Shown here: one piece after another, positions 8,081 to 17,164 of the stretch
Layout: each line of letters starts with the position of its first letter
Position numbering within the stretch: the stretch's first letter is position 1
DNA from: Burkholderiales bacterium
GTDB lineage: Bacteria > Pseudomonadota > Gammaproteobacteria > Burkholderiales > Burkholderiaceae_C
NCBI GenBank assembly: GCA_016191525.1
Contig: JACPOK010000016.1
Span: 124,001 to 188,000, forward strand
Direction: 5' to 3'
DNA: 64,000 nucleotides
Notes under the pieces: model-generated
The model's database searches: none
Seen by the model: the letters and a program-made list of their open reading frames with translations, nothing else
Told to the model about the DNA's origin: nothing
Made by a program: the position numbers and the translations under genes

Positions 8081-9328
8081 ATGAGCATACGACAGTTGCT
8101 TTTCTGCGCAAGTGTCCTTGCTGCGCTGCCTGCTCTGGGGCAGGTGCCGGTGTCGCTGGGCCAGGCCCAGCAGGCGGCGGCCGACAACACCGACGTGTCG
8201 CTGGCGCGGCGTGCGCTCGCCTCCGCCCGCGCCGACGTGCTGGTGGCCGACCATGCGCCTGCACCGGTGCTGACCACCAAGGCTTCACAGGTCGACCTGC
8301 AAAACGGCATTGGCGCCGGCAACGCCTTCACCCGCAAGCGGATCGACAAGTCACTGGGTGTGGACTGGACCTGGGAGCGCGGCAACAAGCGCGAGCTGCG
8401 CACCGCCGCCGCGCAGCGTCTGGCGCAAGCCGCCGAGGCCGACCTGCAGGAAACCCGCGTGCAGCAGCAGATCGCCGCATCCTCGGCGTTCTGGGACCTG
8501 GCCGCTGCCCAGGAGCGAGCCCTGAATGTGGAGGCCGCAGGGCGCCACGCGGCGGACCTGGCCGCCACCGCCGCGCGCCGCGTTCGCGCGGGCGACCTGG
8601 CGGCGCAGGAAGCACTGCGCACCGACATCGAGGCCCAGCGGGCCGCCGGCGAACTGGTGTCTTCGCGCCTCGAGCAGCGGCGGGCAGAACTGGCACTTGC
8701 CCAGTTGATGGGCCTGCCAGGCGCGCCCGCGCTGCAGGCGCAGGCCGCCTGGCCCCAGCTGCAAATGCAAGCCGCGCCCCCGCTGGCGCCCGGCGCGCGT
8801 GCGGACGTGCGCGCGGCACAGAGCCGCGTTGAAGCCGCGCAGGCCGCGCTGGACGGCGCGCTGGCCACCCGCAAGGCCGACTTCACCGTAGGCAGCTCGA
8901 TTGACCACTTCCCGGGCACTTCCAGCCGCATGCTCGAGGTACGGCTGCAGGTTCCGCTGCAAGGCGTGCTGGGCAGCTACCACCAGCAGGGCGAGATCGC
9001 CCGCGCCCAGGCCCAGCTCGACCAGGCGCGCGACACGCTGGACAAGGCCACGCGCGCCGCCGAAGCCGATGCCCAGCGGCTGCGCCAGGAAATGGACTCG
9101 GCGTCCAGCCGCGCTGCGGGCTACCGGTCGCTGATCGTGCCGCGCGCGCGCCAGGTTGCCGACATGGCCGAGCTCGCCTACAGCAAGGGCGCCACGGCGC
9201 TCACCGAGCTGATCGACGCGCGGCGCACGCTGCGCAGCGTGCAGCTGGAAGACATTGCCGCGCGCGCCGACTACGCCCGCGCCCTGTCCACCTGGCAGCT
9301 GCGCGCGCAGCCGCCTTCCCTTCCCTGA
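8081..9328 (+). CDS. TolC-family outer-membrane efflux protein (CusC/CzcC-like)
   Basis: A 415-residue protein with a signal peptide (MSIRQLLFCASVLAALPALGQ) and the two long alanine/glutamine-rich coiled-coil repeats expected of a TolC-type channel. The sequence ends in the usual LTELIDARRTLRSVQLE element. It would be the outer-membrane exit duct of the efflux pump encoded by the next two genes. It is shorter than E. coli TolC but normal for CzcC-like proteins. First gene of the operon; 13 bases separate it from the adaptor gene. Confidence 0.88.
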   Translation: MSIRQLLFCASVLAALPALGQVPVSLGQAQQAAADNTDVSLARRALASARADVLVADHAPAPVLTTKASQVDLQNGIGAGNAFTRKRIDKSLGVDWTWERGNKRELRTAAAQRLAQAAEADLQETRVQQQIAASSAFWDLAAAQERALNVEAAGRHAADLAATAARRVRAGDLAAQEALRTDIEAQRAAGELVSSRLEQRRAELALAQLMGLPGAPALQAQAAWPQLQMQAAPPLAPGARADVRAAQSRVEAAQAALDGALATRKADFTVGSSIDHFPGTSSRMLEVRLQVPLQGVLGSYHQQGEIARAQAQLDQARDTLDKATRAAEADAQRLRQEMDSASSRAAGYRSLIVPRARQVADMAELAYSKGATALTELIDARRTLRSVQLEDIAARADYARALSTWQLRAQPPSLP

Positions 9329-9341
9329 CCAGAGCCCGACC

Positions 9342-10493
9342 GTGAAACACGCTGCCGCCTTCCTCTCGACCGGCCTTCTGGCGCTGCTTGGCGCCTGCAC
9401 CGAAGTGCCCGTGCCCGCGCCCGAGGCGCCCGCACCCATCATCCAGGGCAACCAGCTGCGCTTTACCGACCGCCACCCGCAACTGGCGCTGCTGGGCTTC
9501 GCCACCGCCTCTCCGGGCAAGGCGCTCAGCGTCGACTTGCCGGCGCGGCTGGTCTGGAACGAGGAGCGCACGCAGCGCGTGTACCCCGCCTTCGCCGGCC
9601 GCGTGACGCGCATTGCCGCCGACGTCGGGCAGCCCGTGCAGCGCGGCACCCTGCTGGCGCAGCTGGCCTCGCCCGACTTCGGCATCGCGCAGGCCGATAC
9701 GGCCAAGGCGCAGGCCGATTCGCAGCTCACCCGCAAATCGCTGCAGCGCCAGCGCGAGCTGTTCGAGGCCGGCATCATCGCCCGCAAGGATCTGGACATC
9801 GCCGAGGCGGAAGCCGCCCGCTCCCAGGCGGAGGTGCAGCGCGCCGAGGCCCGCACGCGGCTGTACGGCGGCACAGGCGGCGCCGTGAACCAGAGCCTGG
9901 CGCTCACCTCCGGCATCAGCGGCGTGGTGGTCGAACGCAACCTCACCCCCGGTCAGGAACTGCGGCCCGACCAGGCCGGCCCCGGCGTGCCGCCCCTGTT
10001 CGTGCTCAGCGACCCCACCTCGCTGTGGGTGCAGATCGACGCGCGCGAGTCGGAAGCCGGCACGCTGCGCCCCGGCGCCAGCTTCGAGCTGCTTGTGCCC
10101 GCGCTGGGCGGCCAGAAATTCGAGGGCCGCGTCACGGCCGCTTCCGACTCGATCGACGCCGCCACGCGCACCATCAAGGTCCGCGGCGTGGTGGCCAACC
10201 CCGAACGCAAGCTGAAAGCCGAAATGCTGGGCACCGCGCGGGTCGAGCGCACCCTGGGCTCGGGTGTGATCGTCCCGGCGCAGGCCGTCACGCTGCGCGG
10301 CACGAAGCATTCGGTAATGGTGCAGGTGCAGCCCGGCGTATTCGAGTGGCGCGAGGTGGCGCTGGGCTACCAGGGCCCGCGTGAAGTGGTGGTGTCGCAG
10401 GGCCTGGAGGCTGGCGAGCAGGTGGTCAGCGAAAACCTGCTGCTGCTGGCGCGCCAGTTCCGCATCGCGCAGGACAGCACGGCGCAGCGATGA
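9342..10493 (+). CDS. RND efflux periplasmic adaptor (membrane fusion) lipoprotein
   Basis: A 383-residue adaptor linking inner-membrane pump and outer-membrane duct. The GTG at 9342 is chosen because it begins a lipoprotein signal (FLSTGLLALLGAC, lipobox ending at the cysteine). After that come the lipoyl half-motif (GRVTRIAADVGQPVQRGTLL), a helical hairpin, the second lipoyl half (GISGVVVERNLTPGQ) and beta-barrel domains. It resembles CusB/CzcB. No Met- or His-rich metal site is evident at the N-terminus, so the substrate is open. Its stop overlaps the next start. Confidence 0.9.
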   Translation: MKHAAAFLSTGLLALLGACTEVPVPAPEAPAPIIQGNQLRFTDRHPQLALLGFATASPGKALSVDLPARLVWNEERTQRVYPAFAGRVTRIAADVGQPVQRGTLLAQLASPDFGIAQADTAKAQADSQLTRKSLQRQRELFEAGIIARKDLDIAEAEAARSQAEVQRAEARTRLYGGTGGAVNQSLALTSGISGVVVERNLTPGQELRPDQAGPGVPPLFVLSDPTSLWVQIDARESEAGTLRPGASFELLVPALGGQKFEGRVTAASDSIDAATRTIKVRGVVANPERKLKAEMLGTARVERTLGSGVIVPAQAVTLRGTKHSVMVQVQPGVFEWREVALGYQGPREVVVSQGLEAGEQVVSENLLLLARQFRIAQDSTAQR

Positions 10494-13400
10494 AGCGGCT
10501 GATCCACTACGCGGTGCACCAGCCGCTGTTCATCGTGCTGGGCACGCTGCTGTTCGTGATGGCCGGCGCCATCGCCTTCAAGAACCTTTCGGTCGAAGCG
10601 TTTCCGGACGTCACCGACACCCAGGTCACGGTGATCGCGCTCTACCCCGGCCGCGCCGCCGAGGAAGTTGAAAAGCAGGTCACGCTGCCGATTGAGGTGG
10701 CGCTGGCCGGCCTGCCCAATTCGATCCGCGTCTTCTCGCACACCCAGTTCGGGCTGTCGTTCACCGTGGTCACCTATGACGACAAGGCCGACGTGCTGGC
10801 GGTGCGCGCGCAGGTCAATGAACGGCTGCGCGCCATCGACCTGCCCCCCGGCGTGGAAGCCAACATCGCGCCCAATGCCACGCCCGTCGGCGAAATCATG
10901 CGCTACCGCGTGCGCGGCGACGGCCTGAACACCACCGAGCTGCGCACCATCGAGGACTGGACCATCGAGCGCGCGCTGCGCCAGGTGCCGGGCGTGGCCG
11001 ACGTGGTGGCCATGGGCGGCTTCATCAAGCAGTACGAGGTGCAGCCCGACCTGGACAAATTGCGCGCCGCCAAGCTCACCTTCCAGAACCTGCTGGACGC
11101 GCTGGGTCGCGCCAACTCCAACGCCGGCGGCAGCTACGTGGCCCAGGGCGCGCAGCAGTACGCCATCCGCGGCATCGGGCTCCTGCAGTCGGCCGACGAC
11201 ATCGGCCGCATCGTGGTGGCCGCGCGCGGCGGCTCGCCCATCCTGGTGCGCGACATCGCGCAGGTGCAGGTCGGCGCCGTGCCGCGCCTGGGCACCGTGG
11301 GCCAGGACAACGACGACGACGTGGTCACGGGCATCGTCATCATGAGAAAGGGCGAGAACCCCAGCGTGGTGCTCAAGGGCGTGAAGGACAAGCTGGCCGA
11401 GCTCAACAGCCGCGGCCTGCCCAAGGGCGTGCAGATCGTGCCCTTCTACGACCGCACCTGGCTTATGGCCAAGACCCTGTCCACCGTGTTCCGCAACCTG
11501 GTGGAAGGCGCGCTGCTGGTCTCGCTGGTGCTGTACCTGTTCCTGTCGAACATCCGCGCCAGCCTGGCGGTGGTGGTGGTGATCCCGCTGGCGCTGCTGT
11601 CCACCTTCCTCGGCCTGAAGATCATGGGCGTGCCGGCCAACCTGCTATCGCTCGGCGCCATGGACTTCGGCATCATCGTGGACGGCGCGGTGATCGTGAT
11701 CGAAAACATCATGCACCGCCTCGCCGAGCGGCGCGAAGCCATGGACGACACCGAGCGCAAGGCCGTGATCGTCGCCGCCGCCAACGAGGTCGGCCGGCCC
11801 ACGCTGTTCTCCATGCTGATCATCATCGCGGCCCACATCCCCATCTTTGCCCTGCAGCGCCACGAGGGCCGCATCTTCCAGCCCATGGCGCTGTCGGTCA
11901 CCACCGCCCTGGTCGGCTCGCTGGTGTTCTCGCTCACGCTGGTGCCGCTGCTGGCCTACTGGATGCTGCGCAAGAAGCTGCCCCACGACGACAACCGCGT
12001 GGTCGCCACCAGCAAGCGCCTGTATGCGCCGGTGCTGGCATGGGCGCTGCACAAGCGCCGGGTGGTAGTGGGCATCGCGCTGGCGGTGTTCGCGCTGTCG
12101 ATGGTGGCGGCTTCCCGGCTGGGCTCGGAGTTCCTGCCCGAGCTCAACGAAGGCACGATCTGGGTCAACCTGCGGCTGCCCTCCAGCGTGTCGAACGACG
12201 AGGCCACGCGCATCCTGCGCACCGTGCGCCGCGCGTTGCTCACAGTGCCGGAGGTGCGCACCACCGTGTCCAAGGCCGGCCAGCCGGAGGACGGCACCGA
12301 CCCCAAGACCATCAGCATGGCCGAGATCTTCGTGGACATCAAGCCGCCGGAGGAGTGGCGCAAGGGCCTCACCCACGAGCAGCTGATCGACCAGATGGAC
12401 CGCGCCGTTTCCGCCATTCCCGGCATGGAGCCCAGCTTCTCCCAGCCGATCCGCGACAACGTGCTGGAATCCATTTCGCAGATCGACGGGCAGATCGTCA
12501 TCAAGGTCTCGGGCGACGACCTGGCCGAGCTGCGCCGCGTGACCGAAGCGGTGGAGCGCGAGATCAAGCAGGTACGCGGCGTGTACCGCGCCGAGATCGA
12601 CCGGCTGGGCGAGCTGCCGCAGATCGTGATCGACATCGACCGCGACCGTGCCGCGCGGCTGGGCCTGAACGTGCAGGACATCCAGGACGTGATCGAGGCG
12701 GCGCTGGCCGGCAAGGCCGCCACCCAGCTGTGGGAAGGCGAGCGCAAGTTCGCGCTCACCGTGCGGCTGCCCGAGAGCCGGCGCGTGCTGGCCGCGCTGC
12801 CGCAGACGCTGATCCCCACACCCGATGGAGGCTACGCCCAGCTGGCCAACGTGGCCACCATCCGCGAAACCAGCGGCGCGATGAACATCGCGCGCGAGGC
12901 GGGCCGCCGCACCATGGCCATCGGCATCTTCATCAAGGACCGCGACATGGGCTCCGTGGTGCGTGACATGCAGGCGCGCACGGCGCAGAACGTCAAGCTG
13001 CCCGAGGGCTACACGCTGGGCTGGTCGGGCGAGTTCGAGAACCAGGAGCGGGCCATGCAAAGGCTGTCGGTCGTCGTGCCCATCTCGCTGCTGCTTATCT
13101 TCGTGCTGCTGTTCGACGCCTTCAAGTCATTCCGCATGGCCGCGTTGATCCTCATCAACGTCCCGCTGGCGCTGATCGGCGGCTTTGTCGCGCTGTGGGT
13201 GTTCTCCATCCCGCTGTCGGTTTCGGCGGCGATCGGCTTCATCGCCCTGTCGGGGCAGGCGGTGCTCAACGGCGTGGTGATGCTGTCGGTATTCCAGCAG
13301 CTGCGCAATGCAGGCCACACGGTGCTGGAGGCAGTGCAGCTGGGCTCCATGCAGCGGCTGCGCACGGTGCTCATGACGGCCATGCTGGCCGCGCTGGGCC

Positions 13401-13558
13401 TGCTGCCCATGGCGCTGTCGCACGACATCGGTTCGGAAACGCAGCGCCCGCTGGCCATCGTGGTGATCGGCGGGCTGATCACCGCCACGCTGCTCACGCT
13501 GGTGGTGCTGCCGGTGCTGTATGTCGCCTGGTTCGGGCGCGAGCCGAAGGCGGCGTAG
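10490..13558 (+). CDS. RND efflux pump, heavy-metal (CzcA/CusA) family
   Basis: A 1022-residue inner-membrane proton antiporter with two repeats of a large periplasmic loop and six helices. The helix-4 motif MDFGIIVDGAV (Asp392, Asp398) is the signature of the heavy-metal-efflux branch, not the drug branch. It reads NLSVEAFPDVTDTQV early on, as CzcA/CusA do. Whether it moves Cu/Ag or Co/Zn/Cd cannot be decided by eye. Coupled by ATGA to the adaptor gene and probably controlled by the divergent two-component system. Confidence 0.93.
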   Translation: MKRLIHYAVHQPLFIVLGTLLFVMAGAIAFKNLSVEAFPDVTDTQVTVIALYPGRAAEEVEKQVTLPIEVALAGLPNSIRVFSHTQFGLSFTVVTYDDKADVLAVRAQVNERLRAIDLPPGVEANIAPNATPVGEIMRYRVRGDGLNTTELRTIEDWTIERALRQVPGVADVVAMGGFIKQYEVQPDLDKLRAAKLTFQNLLDALGRANSNAGGSYVAQGAQQYAIRGIGLLQSADDIGRIVVAARGGSPILVRDIAQVQVGAVPRLGTVGQDNDDDVVTGIVIMRKGENPSVVLKGVKDKLAELNSRGLPKGVQIVPFYDRTWLMAKTLSTVFRNLVEGALLVSLVLYLFLSNIRASLAVVVVIPLALLSTFLGLKIMGVPANLLSLGAMDFGIIVDGAVIVIENIMHRLAERREAMDDTERKAVIVAAANEVGRPTLFSMLIIIAAHIPIFALQRHEGRIFQPMALSVTTALVGSLVFSLTLVPLLAYWMLRKKLPHDDNRVVATSKRLYAPVLAWALHKRRVVVGIALAVFALSMVAASRLGSEFLPELNEGTIWVNLRLPSSVSNDEATRILRTVRRALLTVPEVRTTVSKAGQPEDGTDPKTISMAEIFVDIKPPEEWRKGLTHEQLIDQMDRAVSAIPGMEPSFSQPIRDNVLESISQIDGQIVIKVSGDDLAELRRVTEAVEREIKQVRGVYRAEIDRLGELPQIVIDIDRDRAARLGLNVQDIQDVIEAALAGKAATQLWEGERKFALTVRLPESRRVLAALPQTLIPTPDGGYAQLANVATIRETSGAMNIAREAGRRTMAIGIFIKDRDMGSVVRDMQARTAQNVKLPEGYTLGWSGEFENQERAMQRLSVVVPISLLLIFVLLFDAFKSFRMAALILINVPLALIGGFVALWVFSIPLSVSAAIGFIALSGQAVLNGVVMLSVFQQLRNAGHTVLEAVQLGSMQRLRTVLMTAMLAALGLLPMALSHDIGSETQRPLAIVVIGGLITATLLTLVVLPVLYVAWFGREPKAA

Positions 13559-13559
13559 G

Positions 13560-13874
13560 CTATTTTTCCGTCAGGCTGCCCGCGCCCAGCCGGCGCAGCT
13601 GCTCTTCTTCGGCGTCGCGCTCCGCGCGCGCGGCCCGGCGCACGGGAGCCGGCGCGGCGCCCATCACCGCCGCGGGGTTGGTGGCAAAGCGGTTCTGCAG
13701 GGCACGCACCGGCGACGCTTCCAGCACCACGGCGCCGGTGCTGTTGCGCTCCTCGGCCGGCGGCGGCGCGGCGTCGGTCATCTGCTTGGGCGCGGTCTGC
13801 GCCATGGCGCCCGCCGCGAGCAGGGCAGCCGCCAGGGCGAGGGCCTGGGGCCGTGCAATAGCCTGGAACATCAT
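13560..13874 (-). CDS. hypothetical small exported protein
   Basis: A 104-residue protein with a clear signal peptide (ALALAAALLAAGAMAQ). The mature part is proline/alanine-rich and ends in a charged segment (AARAERDAEEEQLRRLG). No domain is recognised. The start at 13874 follows a strong ribosome site (AAGGAGACAGCC). It ends one base after the RND pump stop, in the opposite direction, so expression of the two is separate. Possibly a periplasmic accessory protein; that is only a guess from position. Confidence 0.7.
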   Translation of the reverse strand: MMFQAIARPQALALAAALLAAGAMAQTAPKQMTDAAPPPAEERNSTGAVVLEASPVRALQNRFATNPAAVMGAAPAPVRRAARAERDAEEEQLRRLGAGSLTEK

Positions 13875-14096
13875 GGCTGTCTCCTTGAAAAGTACAGGGC
13901 CATGGTGCGCCCGGCACCGCTGCGCGGCTGTGGCCGGGGGCAGGCTCTTGCTGTAGGAGCCCACCGACGGGCCCCCGCAAAGCTTTACACAAGCGTGACC
14001 CTGCGGCCATGGCCCGGTTACAAGCGCCTTGCACACTTGCTTCCAACCTGGTGCTGATGTCTGGCTCCGGGCCCTACTCCCAAGGAAGGACTCCAC

Positions 14097-14561
14097 ATGA
14101 AACACGCTCCCAAGCAATGGCTCGCAGCCGCCGTCCTGGCAGCCTGCGGCCTGGCCGCCGTCGCGCAAACCGCCCCGGCACCCGCCACCCCCGGCGCCCG
14201 GCAAGAGCGCATGGGCCGCCACGACCCCGCCAAGATGAAGGAATTCATCGCCAAGCGCCAGGCTGAACTCAAGGCCAAGCTGGCCCTGACGCCCGCCCAG
14301 GAAGGCGCCTGGACCAGCTTCACCACGGCCATGCAGCCCACGGCACGCGGCGCCCGCCCGGACCGCGCGGCCTGGGAAAAACTCAGCACGCCGGACCGCA
14401 TCGACCAGATGAAGGCCCTGCGCAACCAGCGCATCGCCGAGATGGACCGCCGCGCTGAAGCCACCAAGGCTTTCTACGCCGTGCTCACGCCCGACCAGAA
14501 GAAGGTTTTCGACGCGCAGCCGATGGGCCGCCACGGCGGGCGCCACCACCACAAGGGTTGA
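14097..14561 (+). CDS. Spy/CpxP-like periplasmic protein (LTxxQ)
   Basis: A 154-residue exported protein: signal peptide through AVAQ, then an all-helical, charged body with two LTP-Q type motifs (LALTPAQEGAW and LTPDQKKVF). These are the mark of the Spy/CpxP/ZraP superfamily of envelope chaperones and metal sensors. The tail is histidine-rich (GRHGGRHHHKG), which could bind metal and fits the nearby efflux system. Start ATG 14097 follows AAGGAAGGACTCC. A strong terminator follows. Confidence 0.8.
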   Translation: MKHAPKQWLAAAVLAACGLAAVAQTAPAPATPGARQERMGRHDPAKMKEFIAKRQAELKAKLALTPAQEGAWTSFTTAMQPTARGARPDRAAWEKLSTPDRIDQMKALRNQRIAEMDRRAEATKAFYAVLTPDQKKVFDAQPMGRHGGRHHHKG

Positions 14562-14586
14562 ATCCCGCCCTTGCGGCACCCAACGG

Positions 14587-14618
14587 AAAAGGCCTGCGTC
14601 GCGACGCAGGCCTTTTTT
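14587..14618 (+). terminator. rho-independent terminator after the Spy-like gene
   Basis: A perfect inverted repeat (AAAGGCCTGCGTCG with its complement, no spacer bases beyond the turn) followed by a T-tract ending at 14618. It lies 26 bases after the stop at 14561. Confidence 0.9.
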
Positions 14619-14654
14619 CATTGCGCGGGCCGCGCGGCCCGTGTGACAGCAAAT

Positions 14655-15155
14655 TTACTTGGGCGTGCCGCCGTCCTGCACGGACGGGGTGCCGGCCGGG
14701 GACACGGCGGGAACGCCCGAGGGCGAGCCGGCCTGCGCGCCCTTCTGGCCCATGATCGCGGTCTCGCGCTCGGTCTTGCGCTGGGCCTTCTTGAATTCCT
14801 TTTCCGACTTGCGCTCAGCCTTGCTCTTGGTCAGCGTGGGCGCATTGGTGTCGGCGTTGGGCTTGCCCTGCACCACGGTGCTGGCCTCGCCCGCCTTGTT
14901 CGGCGTGCTGGAGGTGGCGGCAGCGGTGCTGCGGCCCTGGGCGTCCTGGCGCAACGCGTCCTTGCCCACGATGGGCGTGTCGCTCACGGCCGAGTTGGTG
15001 GTCTTGGCATTCGGCTGGCCGTTGGTCAGCGTGCTGGCTTCGCCGGCCTTAGGGGGCACGTTGGAGCTGCCACCCGCGGGCGTGCTCTGGGCGTTGGCGG
15101 CACCGGCCACGGCGATCAGGCCGGCCAGGAGAATGGAAATGGAGGTGGTCTTCAT
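14655..15155 (-). CDS. hypothetical exported protein with an internal repeat
   Basis: A 166-residue protein with a signal peptide (SILLAGLIAVAGAANA). The mature part is low in hydrophobics. It contains two copies of a motif KAGEAST-x3-G-x-PNA-x-T (about residues 36-54 and 86-104), then a lysine/glutamate-rich helix (KSKAERKSEKEFKKAQRK) and a Gly/Pro/Ser tail. No known domain is recognised. The start at 15155 follows AAGGATC; an ATG seven codons upstream is less likely. Convergent to the Spy-like gene, sharing the terminator region. Confidence 0.72.
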   Translation of the reverse strand: MKTTSISILLAGLIAVAGAANAQSTPAGGSSNVPPKAGEASTLTNGQPNAKTTNSAVSDTPIVGKDALRQDAQGRSTAAATSSTPNKAGEASTVVQGKPNADTNAPTLTKSKAERKSEKEFKKAQRKTERETAIMGQKGAQAGSPSGVPAVSPAGTPSVQDGGTPK

Positions 15156-15332
15156 TGGGTTGATCCTTTGCATGAAGCTGGTTTTCAAGGACCCGCTTGG
15201 CGGGACATGGGTCAACCTTAGGCGCGTGGTTGAGGCACGCTTATCGGACAGGCCCGGCCACCCCTGTAGGACATGGGCCTGCCTGCCCGAAGGCGCCCCA
15301 CAAGCGGCGCGGCGCTGCCTAAACTGGCCCGC

Positions 15333-16403
15333 ATGACCTCCGTCCGCAAAGGCCAGGCGCCGGCCCCCGTCACGCGCAGCACGTTCCACGAGCGCTTCAT
15401 GCAGTCGTTCTACGACCCCGCCTTTGCCGCGGAAGCCGAGGCCATCGCGCGGCTGGAAACACTGGCCTGGGAGGCCTACAAGGAAGGCCGCAAGGCGCCC
15501 CGCACCCACAAGGCCGGGGCCGGCTTCCAGGATCCTTCCTACGACCTGTCGGACGAATGGCGCGAGACCAGCGACAAGCTGAAGGCGGCACAGGCGCGCT
15601 GGTCGGAAAAGGCCACGCCCTCGCGCGTGCTGCTGGTCAACGGCTCGCCGCGCAACGACGGGACCTGCCCCGGCGAGATCTCCAAGACCTGGCGCCTGAC
15701 GAAGATCGCGCGCGAAACGCTTGAGGACGCCGGCATCAGGACCGACGTGCTCGACCTCAGCCTGCTCACCTCTGGATACGACCTGCACATCCATCCCTGC
15801 AAGGGCTGCGTTTCCACCGCCATGCCGCTGTGCCACTGGCCCTGCAGCTGCTACCCCAACCATGCCGACCGGCAGGTGGGCGACTGGATGGGCGACATCT
15901 ACGAACGCTGGGTCAGCGCGCACGGCGTGATCCTGCTGACCCCGGTGCACTGGTACCAGGCGGCCAGCCCGCTCAAGCTGATGATCGACCGGCTGGTCTG
16001 CGCCGACGGCGGCAACCCCGACCCCACCAGCACGCACGGCAAGAAGCCCGAGGAGGCCAAGGCCATCGAACAGAAGGGCTGGGACTATCCCAAGCACCTG
16101 GCCGGCCGCACCTACGGCGTGGTGGTCCACGGCGATGTTGCCGGCACCGAGGGCGTGCGGCGCGCGCTGTGCGACTGGCTTGACTGGATGGGCCTGATCG
16201 ATGCGGGCACCCAGGCCCGGCTGGACCGCCTGATCGGTTACTACGAGCCTTACGCCACCAGCCATGACGCCCTGGACAGCGACAAGGACGTGCAGGAAGA
16301 GGTGCGCAATGTGGCGCGCGCGGTGGCCCGCGCCGTGGAGGAGCTGCGCGCAGGCCGGCTCAGCCAGCCCGATGCCAGGCTGAAGCCGCCGCGCCCCAAG
16401 TAA
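15333..16403 (+). CDS. flavodoxin-fold NAD(P)H-dependent FMN reductase
   Basis: A 356-residue cytosolic protein. A ~95-residue helical N-terminal extension precedes a flavodoxin-like domain with the FMN phosphate loop VLLVNGSPRNDGTC, and LLTPVHWYQAASPLKLMIDR downstream (typical P-x-H/Y-W element). A cysteine cluster (HPCKGCVST...LCHWPCSCYPN) sits in the middle and could be a metal or cluster site. It is longer than the ~200 residues usual for FMN reductases. Redox partner and substrate unknown. Confidence 0.82.
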   Translation: MTSVRKGQAPAPVTRSTFHERFMQSFYDPAFAAEAEAIARLETLAWEAYKEGRKAPRTHKAGAGFQDPSYDLSDEWRETSDKLKAAQARWSEKATPSRVLLVNGSPRNDGTCPGEISKTWRLTKIARETLEDAGIRTDVLDLSLLTSGYDLHIHPCKGCVSTAMPLCHWPCSCYPNHADRQVGDWMGDIYERWVSAHGVILLTPVHWYQAASPLKLMIDRLVCADGGNPDPTSTHGKKPEEAKAIEQKGWDYPKHLAGRTYGVVVHGDVAGTEGVRRALCDWLDWMGLIDAGTQARLDRLIGYYEPYATSHDALDSDKDVQEEVRNVARAVARAVEELRAGRLSQPDARLKPPRPK

Positions 16404-16411
16404 CCGGTCCG

Positions 16412-16966
16412 TCAGAACATGCGCGAATAGCGCAGTTGCAGGAAGTTCTGCCCCGGGTTGGGCTTGCTGATGCCCGCATTCGACACGTGCTGCAGCCGCA
16501 GCCCCAGCTCCTGCTTGCCGTTGACGCCGAAGCTGCGGCCGAAGCCGACGGCATCGATGAAGTTGAAGTTGGTGCTGAAGTGCTTCTGGTCCGAGGAGTA
16601 CTTGCGGTCCATCACCGACAGGCCGATGCCCGCCTCGAAGAACCAGGGCGAGCGCCCCTGGTCCATGCGCAGCCGGAACACCGGCACCAGGCCCAGCTGG
16701 GTGAAGTAGTGCCGGCTGCCGGCGCTGGGCGCACTCCATTCACTGAGGTAGAGCTCGGTGATGCCGGTGATCTCGCTGCCCGCCAGGCTGTATTTCCAGC
16801 CCCACGGCCACGCCAGGCCCACCGTCGTGTTCCAGGTCCGGTCGCCACCACCGCCGCCTTCCACGAAAAACCCCTTGGGCACCGTCAGCCGCTGCGCGGC
16901 GGCCGGGGCAGAGAGAAAAAGGGCCACGCAGCCCAGGGCGAGAAGGCGGGGAAGGGTGGGGCTCAT
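16412..16966 (-). CDS. pagL: lipid A 3-O-deacylase (PagL)
   Basis: A 184-residue outer-membrane beta-barrel enzyme that removes the 3-position acyl chain from lipid A. Signal peptide ends about AAAQ25. The catalytic region reads LRLQHVSNAGISKPNPG, with the His160/Ser162 pair in the spacing known for PagL. The chain ends in aromatic Phe, as outer-membrane barrels do. The start ATG 16966 is the one that opens the signal peptide. It is divergent from the MerR-hotdog gene across about 198 bases. Confidence 0.92.
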   Translation of the reverse strand: MSPTLPRLLALGCVALFLSAPAAAQRLTVPKGFFVEGGGGGDRTWNTTVGLAWPWGWKYSLAGSEITGITELYLSEWSAPSAGSRHYFTQLGLVPVFRLRMDQGRSPWFFEAGIGLSVMDRKYSSDQKHFSTNFNFIDAVGFGRSFGVNGKQELGLRLQHVSNAGISKPNPGQNFLQLRYSRMF

Positions 16967-17164
16967 GCTGCTGAGTCTGCTTGAGCCCGCCCATTTTGTG
17001 GCCCGCGCGAGGCGCCGCGCGCAGCGAAATGGAAGGCGTCTGGCCCGCCGTGCGGGAACGCGCTGACGCAGCGGCAAGGCCGCGTCCTACAGCTGTCGCC
17101 TGCGCAACAGCCGGCGGCCCGGCACGCAACCTTTGCGTGACACGAGGGTTGCTAAGCTTGGCCC

